A stretch of 64,000 nucleotides of DNA from Kaistella solincola (lineage in GTDB: Bacteria; Bacteroidota; Bacteroidia; Flavobacteriales; Weeksellaceae), in assembly GCF_000812875.1 (NCBI RefSeq), contig NZ_JSYK01000002.1, positions 1 through 64,000 of the forward strand. Direction: 5' to 3'. Numbering within the stretch: position 1 is the first letter of the stretch; every line of letters begins with the position of its first letter. The position numbers and the translations under genes were made by a program. Shown here piece after piece: positions 57,867-64,000 of the stretch. Under the pieces are notes generated by a model. It did not search any database, was not told the origin of the DNA, and saw nothing but the letters and a program-made list of their open reading frames with translations.

Positions 57867-58421
57867 ATGAAAAAATCAATCATGATGCTTGCTGTTCTCG
57901 CGCTTGCTTTCTCTTCCTGCGCGAAAAGCGAAGAAGCAGCGACAACTGAAACCACCAGCACAGAAAATGTGGCAGTTGGAGGGCAGGAAGCTGTTCAGGA
58001 CGATGAGAGTGCGCCCGACATCGTAAAACTTGCAGTCAGCAATAAAGACCTTTCTACTTTAGTTACAGGAGTTCAGGCGGCAGGTCTTGCGACTTCATTA
58101 AGCAACGCCGGACCTTTTACGGTTTTCGCACCAACTAACGAAGCTTTCGATAAACTACCAGCAGGAACTGTCGATGATCTTCTAAAAGCTGAAAATAAGG
58201 ATAAACTTAACGATATTTTAAGCCATCACACTTACGTTGGCGTTATTAAAGCTGATCAGTTTACGGATGGCCAAAACCTCGGTATGGTGGATGGAAAATC
58301 AATCACCATTAAAATGGTGGATGGCAAACCAACTGTAAATGGTACAGCGCACATCATTGCTTCAGTACCTGCATCGAACGGAATGGTGCACGTAGTAGAC
58401 AACGTAATTTTACCGCAATAA
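57867..58421 (+). CDS. Fasciclin-domain lipoprotein
   Basis: 184 residues. Lipobox LAFSSC (C18), then a Thr/Glu/Gly-rich linker. The fasciclin domain has DIVKLAVSNKDLSTLVTGVQ, GPFTVFAPTNEAFDKLP and the C-terminal FAS1 box GMVHVVDNVILP. FAS1 lipoproteins have varied, poorly known surface roles. It lies between nosY and the Crp regulator's neighbour and has an FNR-like site, so it may be regulated with the nos genes. Confidence 0.85.
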   Translation: MKKSIMMLAVLALAFSSCAKSEEAATTETTSTENVAVGGQEAVQDDESAPDIVKLAVSNKDLSTLVTGVQAAGLATSLSNAGPFTVFAPTNEAFDKLPAGTVDDLLKAENKDKLNDILSHHTYVGVIKADQFTDGQNLGMVDGKSITIKMVDGKPTVNGTAHIIASVPASNGMVHVVDNVILPQ

Positions 58422-58458
58422 AGACTGTTTTTTTTGATTTAGATTTAATGTTTTGTTT

Positions 58459-58490
58459 ACACTTCCCAATTTTTTGGGAAGTGTTTTTTA
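58459..58490. terminator. Terminator between the fasciclin and membrane-protein genes
   Basis: ACACTTCCCAA / TTGGGAAGTGT 11-bp stem with a 4-T loop, then a T-run. It reaches the end of the convergent membrane-protein gene. Confidence 0.8.
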
Positions 58491-59702
58491 TACCGTTTTC
58501 GGTTTCAGGCTGAACCAGATATAAAACAGTGAAAACATCATCAATAATGAAACTGCTAAAAGAATTTCCGCGGCGTACGGAACCGCAATATATTGTGTGG
58601 AGAAAAGGCCCATTAAACCTAAGACAGCTTCATTGAGGAAAATTCCTAACAGCAGCAATTTTAAGCCGGTGGTGACCGGTTTTGTCATTTTGAAAACATT
58701 GGTGGCTAAAATCTGATTTAAAAGGAAAATCGAAACACACATCAAAAGAATCAGGTGAAGATAAGCAATCACCACGTTTCTAAAGCCAAAAGCAAACTGG
58801 CTGAGGACCGGAACATTTGAGCCGAGCTGCAGCAAAATTTTCATGAAAAAAGCGAAGCCGACATACATCAAAACAAATCTTTGCAAGGCGGAAAAACTCT
58901 GCACTACTTTTCCCCAATTTTCTTTCACAACTTGATAGAGTTTGAAGGCAGAAACGGTTTGTGCAATCGTTCCAAGCAAAATCACAATCAGAATCCAAAG
59001 CGGAATTTTCATCCATAAAACTGAAAGTCCGTAACCGATTACGCAGCCGATAAACATCAGCCAAAAAATGAGGTTATTGTCTTTTTCGGTGATTACCGCG
59101 CCGATATTTTTCAGCGAAAGCAGCAGAAAACCGATGCAGCAGAAAATGAAAAATCCGTTATACTGGAAATGAAGATAATAATAGGTGGACGCCAGATACA
59201 GCGTTTGGTTCATATTTTCGGTCGCCATCATGTAGCTTAAGTTGAAAACGCCTGCTGACGAAATCACGGCAAAAAATAGCCCGGCTAAAAACCACGGTTT
59301 TACGATATCTCGCATGCCGCGCAAATCGCGAAGTAAAAAGAAAAAGAATGCAAAACTAGTGAGCAACGCCGCAGTAGAAGCTGCAATTGAAACCGAGAAA
59401 TAACCGTTGTAAATAAAACTCGGAATCATTACATATGCTGCCACCGCATTGATAATTAACAGAATGTTGTATTTTTTTAGCGTTTCAGCAGGTAAAATTC
59501 CGTACAGATAGCGGATGATAAGAACGTAGATAATTTGGGTAATCCAGCCGTAAAAAGCAAAATGCGAATGCGCTTCCTGCATGAATTTCTGGTCAACGAT
59601 CGGCAGCGAATATGCGATTTTATAACGCATAATAACGCCCAATATGGCAACAATAAAAAAGTTAAGAACTGAAAACCGGAGCCAAAAAACAATATTCTTC
59701 AT
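58488..59702 (-). CDS. Histidine-containing 12-TM membrane protein, heme-copper-oxidase-like or NnrS-like
   Basis: 404 residues, about 12 membrane helices. Histidines sit in helices: EAHSHFAFYGWITQIIYVL (H45, H47), STYYYLHFQYNGFFIF (H178) and VVIAYLHLILLMCV (H316). Similar helix-borne histidines bind hemes in heme-copper oxidase subunit I and in NnrS. It lacks a clear full ligand set for a respiratory oxidase. It sits next to a Crp/Fnr gene and the nos genes, with an FNR-like site upstream, so an NO-related membrane heme protein is a reasonable guess. Confidence 0.6.
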   Translation of the reverse strand: MKNIVFWLRFSVLNFFIVAILGVIMRYKIAYSLPIVDQKFMQEAHSHFAFYGWITQIIYVLIIRYLYGILPAETLKKYNILLIINAVAAYVMIPSFIYNGYFSVSIAASTAALLTSFAFFFFLLRDLRGMRDIVKPWFLAGLFFAVISSAGVFNLSYMMATENMNQTLYLASTYYYLHFQYNGFFIFCCIGFLLLSLKNIGAVITEKDNNLIFWLMFIGCVIGYGLSVLWMKIPLWILIVILLGTIAQTVSAFKLYQVVKENWGKVVQSFSALQRFVLMYVGFAFFMKILLQLGSNVPVLSQFAFGFRNVVIAYLHLILLMCVSIFLLNQILATNVFKMTKPVTTGLKLLLLGIFLNEAVLGLMGLFSTQYIAVPYAAEILLAVSLLMMFSLFYIWFSLKPKTV

Positions 59703-59758
59703 ATTACAAAAATAAAAGCAAAAAACTGATTAACACTAAGATTCAGATGATTTTCGGT

Positions 59759-59772
59759 ATGATTTCCATCAG
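59759..59772 (-). promoter_or_regulatory. FNR-like operator of the membrane-protein gene
   Basis: ATGAT-TTCC-ATCAG with core TGAT-N4-ATCA. A minus-strand -7 box TATTTTTG is at 59707-59714, so the operator centre is 58.5 nt from its end (about -62, a class I position). The transcript would start at or one nt before the ATG. Confidence 0.45.
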
Positions 59773-59777
59773 CCTTT

Positions 59778-60380
59778 TTAATAAATTATTTTACCGTTTA
59801 CAATTTCGAGTTTCTCTTCCTTTTCCATTTTTTTTATGGTGCGGATAACGGTTTCAATGCGGAGACCGGTCATGTGCGCCAAATCTTTCCGCGTAAGCTG
59901 AATCAAAACTTTTTCATCCGGCTTTCCCATTTCTCTTTTGAAATCCTGCAGCTGAAGCGTAATGCGGTCTTCAGGATTGCAGAGGACAATTTGCTTTAAA
60001 AGCTGGCTTTTTTTAATGGATTTATTCGCCACAGAAAGCGTGAATTCAAACAGAATTTCCGGATTTTCCTTTAAATATTTAATCAAATTGTCGCGCGGAA
60101 TCTTAATGATTTCGGCTTTGTCGGTGCAGACTTCCACATTTCCGGGAAAACCAACGCCGAGAAGCACCGCCGGTTCTGCAAAAAAATGGCCTTCTTTTAC
60201 TTTGTGTTGCAACAGTTCCTTGCCCTTTTCGGTCAAGTTAGAAACCGAAAGTTCACCTTCTTTCAAATAATGAAAAAATTGTGAGCACTCCCCTTCGCTA
60301 AAAATAATATCACCTTTATAATATTTCTTAAATTCAGCTTTTGTCTGTTTTAATAAATCGTCTTCCAGTAAAAATTTCAT
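59778..60380 (-). CDS. Crp/Fnr family regulator of the nos locus
   Basis: 200 residues. N-terminal beta-barrel (about 18-115: KYYKGDIIFSEGECSQFF) and a C-terminal winged helix with recognition helix TGLRIETVIRTIKKM (E-T-x-x-R). It lacks FNR's N-terminal cysteine cluster, so oxygen sensing by a 4Fe-4S centre is unlikely; DNR-like heme/NO sensing is possible. It lies beside the nos genes with TGA-N-TCA palindromes. A TATATTTG -7 box lies at 60401-60408. Confidence 0.85.
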   Translation of the reverse strand: MKFLLEDDLLKQTKAEFKKYYKGDIIFSEGECSQFFHYLKEGELSVSNLTEKGKELLQHKVKEGHFFAEPAVLLGVGFPGNVEVCTDKAEIIKIPRDNLIKYLKENPEILFEFTLSVANKSIKKSQLLKQIVLCNPEDRITLQLQDFKREMGKPDEKVLIQLTRKDLAHMTGLRIETVIRTIKKMEKEEKLEIVNGKIIY

Positions 60381-60522
60381 TTATTGCAGTTGTAGTTCCT
60401 CAAATATAGCAAAGTTTTTACGTTAAATTTTACTAAAAACGCGATAATTTTGCTGATCTTCACCAAAAATCGACCATTATACCCATCTTAAATCTCTATT
60501 TTTGAGGAAGTAAAAAAGTAGA

Positions 60523-62592
60523 ATGTCCAATCTTTTCAATCCGCGTGATATTACGTGGCTCGCCTTTAACGAACGTGTGCTCCAGGAAGCCATGGATCCT
60601 CACGTTCCGCTGCATTTGCGTATTCGGTTTATGGGAATTTTTTCGAATAATCTGGACGAATTTTTCCGAGTTCGCGTTGCCGGTTTAAAGCGCGCCATGG
60701 ATTTTAAAGAAAAATTCATCACCGAATCTTTTTACCAGCCGCCAACCAAAATCTTGCAGAACATTACCGATATCGTAATCCGACAACAGCAGAATTTCGA
60801 TAAAACCTGGACAAAAATTCAGGTGGAAATGGCGGAACAGAATGTTTACATTAAAACTGCAAAAAATCTGACCGTAAAGCAGCAAAAATTTGTGGTTGAT
60901 TATTTTGACGAGTTTGTTGAAAGCAACGTCATCCCGATTTTGCTTCACGAAAATACTGCGATGCCGTATTTGCGCGATAAATCGCTGTATTTGGGCGTAG
61001 CAATGCGGAAAAAAGATTTACAGTACGAAAGTCAATTCGCGATTATCGAAATTCCGTCGCGCACTTTAGGACGTTTCGTTTTGCTTCCAAGCGAAAACGA
61101 CGGTGAAAAAAATGTGATTTTGCTCGAAGATGTCATCATTCATAATTTACCGCATATTTTCTCCTATTTTGGATATAAAGAATTTGTGGCACATTGCTTC
61201 AAAGTTACAAAAGATGCGGAGTTTGATTTAGATAACGACATCCGTACGACGCTTGCGGAAAAAATTGAAAAAGGCATAAAATCGCGGCGAAAAGGAAAAC
61301 CGACGCGTTTCGTTTTCGACAAAGAAATGGATAAGGCTTTGCTTGAATTTCTGATCCGAAAGCTGAATTTAAGCAAAAAAGACAGCATTATTCCGGGTGG
61401 AAAGATTCATAATTTTCGGCATTTCATGGAGTTTCCAGATGTTTTTGAGACGCATCAAAAACCCATTGAAAGAACTTCCTTCGATCATGCTGATTTCGTC
61501 GGAAAGCGAATCACCGATGTCATTCAAAAAACCGATATCTTGCTTTCCTTTCCGTATCATAAATTCACGCCTGTCATTGATTTGTTACGCGAAGCTGCGA
61601 TGGATCCGGAGGTAAAATCAATTCAAATTACTGCGTACCGACTGGCGAGCAATTCAAAAATTATCAATGCTTTGATAAACGCCGTACGCAACGGCAAAGA
61701 AGTGACAGTGATGCTGGAACTCCGCGCGCGTTTCGACGAAGAAAATAATCTGGGGTGGAAAGAAATTCTGGAGCAGGAAGGCGCAAAAGTTCTGGTTGGA
61801 ATTCCAAACAAAAAAGTGCACGCGAAACTGTGTGTCATCAAAAAAAGAGTACACAATAAAACCTTGCAGTACGGTTTTGTCAGTACGGGAAATTTCAATG
61901 AAAAAACGGCTAAAATTTACGGCGACCATTTGCTGATGACTTCTGACCGTGCGATTATGGCAGACATAAACAAAGTTTTCAGCGTTTTGAAAAAACCGAA
62001 ACACGACATTTTGCCGGCACTGAAATCCTGTAAAAACCTGCTCGTTTGCCCGGATTTTATGCGTGAAAAAATCATCCAGCACATTGATAAAGAAATTGAT
62101 GAAGCTAAAGCAGGTAAAAAAGCTTTGATTATCATTAAAGTAAATTCCTGCAGCGACCGCGCGCTCATCACCAAAATTTATGAAGCCGCGAAAGCCGGCG
62201 TGACGGTGAAAATGATCGTGCGCGGCATTTACTGCGCCATCAACCAGAAAGATTTTAAGCAAAAAATTTCCGCGATCAGCATCGTTGATGAGTATCTGGA
62301 ACATTCGCGCATCATGTATTTTTACAATAAAGGTCAGGAAGACATTTACATTTCCTCCGCCGACTGGATGACGCGAAATCTGGATCACCGCATTGAAGCG
62401 GCGGCAAAAATCACGCAGAAAAATTTAAAAAAGGAAATCAAGGAACAGCTTGACATTCAGCTGAATGATAATGTAAAAGCCAGAATTCTCGATAAAAAAC
62501 TTAGGAATTTTTATGTGCAAGATGGAGATGTTCCGATCCGTTCCCAAATCGAAATTTACCATTATCTAAAAGACAAAGTTTCAACTAGCTAA
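60523..62592 (+). CDS. ppk: Polyphosphate kinase 1
   Basis: 689 residues, normal length. Reversible transfer of ATP phosphate to polyphosphate. N domain (about 1-105, FNPRDITWLAFNERVLQEA), head domain (about 106-310) and two PLD-like catalytic domains. The phosphohistidine is H433 in PNKKVHAKLCVI, and FVSTGNFNEKTAKIYGD with DWMTRNLDHRIE complete the active site. A -7 box TATTTTTG lies at 60497-60504. The Ppx/GppA protein at 11.8 kb may degrade the product. Confidence 0.96.
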   Translation: MSNLFNPRDITWLAFNERVLQEAMDPHVPLHLRIRFMGIFSNNLDEFFRVRVAGLKRAMDFKEKFITESFYQPPTKILQNITDIVIRQQQNFDKTWTKIQVEMAEQNVYIKTAKNLTVKQQKFVVDYFDEFVESNVIPILLHENTAMPYLRDKSLYLGVAMRKKDLQYESQFAIIEIPSRTLGRFVLLPSENDGEKNVILLEDVIIHNLPHIFSYFGYKEFVAHCFKVTKDAEFDLDNDIRTTLAEKIEKGIKSRRKGKPTRFVFDKEMDKALLEFLIRKLNLSKKDSIIPGGKIHNFRHFMEFPDVFETHQKPIERTSFDHADFVGKRITDVIQKTDILLSFPYHKFTPVIDLLREAAMDPEVKSIQITAYRLASNSKIINALINAVRNGKEVTVMLELRARFDEENNLGWKEILEQEGAKVLVGIPNKKVHAKLCVIKKRVHNKTLQYGFVSTGNFNEKTAKIYGDHLLMTSDRAIMADINKVFSVLKKPKHDILPALKSCKNLLVCPDFMREKIIQHIDKEIDEAKAGKKALIIIKVNSCSDRALITKIYEAAKAGVTVKMIVRGIYCAINQKDFKQKISAISIVDEYLEHSRIMYFYNKGQEDIYISSADWMTRNLDHRIEAAAKITQKNLKKEIKEQLDIQLNDNVKARILDKKLRNFYVQDGDVPIRSQIEIYHYLKDKVSTS

Positions 62593-62593
62593 A

Positions 62594-62685
62594 CTGAAAA
62601 AAAATGCCTGAAAAGCGGCAAATTTTTCGTTTTAAATTCACCATGATAAACCGCAAAAATATCTGCTTTTAGCCGGATATTTCCG
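62594..62685. repeat. Two copies of the dispersed palindromic repeat
   Basis: Near 62596-62630 (ATGCCTGAAAAGCGGCAAA between A-run and T-run) and 62652-62685 (TATCTGCTTTTAGCCGGATA). The second lies over the promoter region of the riboswitch transcript. Confidence 0.5.
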
Positions 62686-62700
62686 CTATCTTTGCCATGC

Positions 62701-62875
62701 TTTTAGAAAAGGGAATCGTGTGAAACTCACGGACTGTCCCCGCAACTGTAAATCACGCTAAAAAATTGCTTCAAAAAAAACCACTGGAAACGGGAAGGTG
62801 AAGCAAAGTGAAAGTCAGGAGACCTTGCTGAAAGTACCATTATTAAACGCTTTCGGAGGAAGAGTCGTGAATTGC
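62701..62875 (+). promoter_or_regulatory. Cobalamin riboswitch
   Basis: Conserved elements in order: GGGAATCGTGTGAAACTCAC, GGACTGTCCCCGCAACTGTAA, CCACTGG, CGGGAAGG and the B12 box AGTCAGGAGACCTTGC (62813-62828). A TATCTTTG -7 box at 62687-62694 places the start near 62700. It should repress the downstream TonB receptor when adenosylcobalamin is plentiful. Confidence 0.95.
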
Positions 62876-62946
62876 TGGAAATTTTTTTTCGGCTATTTTA
62901 CCTACATTTTTCCGATAAGTACACTTTAACCAAAAATTATTTTTTT

Positions 62947-64000
62947 ATGAAAAAAAGATTATTTTTTGTTGGAGCAATGCTTGTCGTAAGTTCAGACATT
63001 TTTGCCCAACAGGAATTTCAAATCGAGGAAGTGACCATCGCTTCCAAAACCAAACAGCAACTTTACAAAACCGGAAAAAACGTGCAATTGGTCACGGAAA
63101 AAGATCTGGAAAAACACCGCGGACAAAACCTTTCGGAAGTCTTAAACCAAGTTGCAGGTTTCCAGATTGTCGGAAACCAAAACAACAGCCAGGAACCGAA
63201 AGCTATGAAAATCCGTGGCGGAAAAAGTGCGAATGTTCTCATTTTAATTGATGGAATTCCGATGAAAGACGTCACCGGAAACGATTACAATGTTTCTGAT
63301 TTACGTTTGATGTCCGTAGAGAATGTAGAAAGCATCGAGATTTTAAACGGCGCCTCGTCTGTTTTGTACGGCAGCAACGCTACGGTTTCGGTGATCAACA
63401 TTAAAACCAAAAAATTTGCAACCAAAAACATCGAAGGAATTGTTGGCGCGCGCGCCAGTTCATTTAAAACATTTGCGCAGAACGCTTTAGTAAAAGGAAA
63501 AATCAGCCGCTATAATTACCAAATTTCCGGTTTTAACGAAAAGTCCGAAGGACTTTCTTCCGCGAAAGGCGAGAATTTTGAAAAAGACGGTTTTGAAAAG
63601 CAAAACGTAAACGCCAATTTTGGCTACGCTGCTGAATATTTCGACGTCAACATTAGCGGCGGATGGAATCATCATCTTTTCCAATACGACGGCGGCGCTT
63701 TTACCGACGGAGATTACCGTTCGGATGACCAGCAAAGTTACATTGGTGGAAACGCAAATTTTCGGTACAAAAAGGGCGAAATTTCTTTAAATACCAGATT
63801 TTCCGGTAACGAACGAATTGGTCAAAGTTTTGTGAATAGTGAGTATCAGGATCAGTTTTCCTATTCCGGCAGAGACTTTTTCACCGAATTATTCAACCAT
63901 TATGAGTTTAATGAAAATATCGGTTTTACCGCCGGTGTTCAGTACGAAAATCAAAAAATGGGCGCAAAATCGCTGCCTTGGGGCGGAACGGCGATGCAGG
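62947..64000 (+). CDS. btuB: TonB-dependent outer-membrane receptor, probable cobalamin transporter; runs off window
   Basis: 351 codons are visible before the window ends. Signal peptide about 1-20 (FVGAMLVVSSDIFA). A plug domain follows: EEVTIASKTKQQLYKTGKNVQLVTEKDLEK resembles a TonB box and plug start, then SEVLNQVAGFQIVG, ILIDGIPMKDVTG, VENVESIEILNGASSVLYGS and VINIKTKK. The start of the beta-barrel is seen. The preceding cobalamin riboswitch identifies the substrate as cobalamin or a related corrinoid. Confidence 0.9.
   Translation, partial: MKKRLFFVGAMLVVSSDIFAQQEFQIEEVTIASKTKQQLYKTGKNVQLVTEKDLEKHRGQNLSEVLNQVAGFQIVGNQNNSQEPKAMKIRGGKSANVLILIDGIPMKDVTGNDYNVSDLRLMSVENVESIEILNGASSVLYGSNATVSVINIKTKKFATKNIEGIVGARASSFKTFAQNALVKGKISRYNYQISGFNEKSEGLSSAKGENFEKDGFEKQNVNANFGYAAEYFDVNISGGWNHHLFQYDGGAFTDGDYRSDDQQSYIGGNANFRYKKGEISLNTRFSGNERIGQSFVNSEYQDQFSYSGRDFFTELFNHYEFNENIGFTAGVQYENQKMGAKSLPWGGTAMQ

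Overview
The window reads as chromosome from a flavobacterium of the Chryseobacterium group (Weeksellaceae, Bacteroidota). The evidence is a PafA-type alkaline phosphatase of 546 residues, type IX secretion sorting domains, promoters of the Bacteroidota form TTTG-N19/20-TAnnTTTG, A/T-rich sequence instead of Shine-Dalgarno motifs before start codons, and a 16S rRNA whose 3' end lacks the CCUCC anti-Shine-Dalgarno core. The species cannot be fixed from the sequence alone.

Layout. 1-5.5 kb: an rRNA operon on the minus strand (16S, tRNA-Ile, tRNA-Ala, 23S; the 23S 3' end and any 5S lie outside) behind three tandem promoters. 5.7-6.05 kb: a degenerate tandem repeat of about 90 bp. 6-26.7 kb: housekeeping and metabolic genes: gcvH, an aldehyde dehydrogenase, an ABC exporter, truA, a phosphodiesterase, a Ppx/GppA protein, cdd, a DUF892 protein, an OYE-family oxidoreductase, hemL, a LysM glucosaminidase, a PLP deaminase, small lipoproteins, pafA, mdh, cysE-cysK and an Fpg/Nei glycosylase. 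26.9-29.6 kb: a large T9SS-secreted SprB-repeat protein. 30.2-34.8 kb: a PAP2 phosphatase, a translationally coupled bacteriophytochrome and heme oxygenase, and a nucleoid-associated protein. 35.2-40.5 kb: accessory region with a relic of a mobilization gene, a T9SS alpha/beta-hydrolase, two paralogous lipoproteins and a divergent Crp/Fnr regulator with a TTGAT-N4-ATCAA palindrome between them. 40.6-48.3 kb: an integrated mobilizable element (mobilization proteins, relaxase, toprim primase, iteron-like array, primase-helicase, excisionase-like HTH, tyrosine integrase, zinc/HTH protein). 48.5-50.4 kb: dnaK. 50.6-60.4 kb: a clade II (Sec-type) nitrous oxide reduction locus with two c-type cytochromes, nosZ, a membrane protein, nosLDFY, a fasciclin lipoprotein, a 12-TM histidine-containing membrane protein and a Crp/Fnr regulator. 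60.5-62.6 kb: ppk1. 62.7-64 kb: a cobalamin riboswitch ahead of a TonB-dependent receptor cut by the window end.

How parts fit. The nos genes supply N2O reductase, its electron donors, and copper delivery and maturation proteins. Four FNR-like palindromes sit near suitable distances from promoter -7 boxes; the one between the two cytochrome genes is exactly equidistant (37.5 nt) from both divergent -7 boxes. Bacteriophytochrome and heme oxygenase make a self-sufficient red-light sensor. The element at 40.6-48.3 kb has a plasmid-like core (helicase next to repeated CTCATCAAA boxes) plus mobilization and integration modules. A family of short palindromic A/T-flanked repeats occupies many intergenic gaps.

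No wholly new system is proved. The most unusual items are the altered 16S 3' end, the iteron array, the FNR-box layout with its uncharacterised membrane protein, and the mobilization-gene relic 5 kb from the intact copy.
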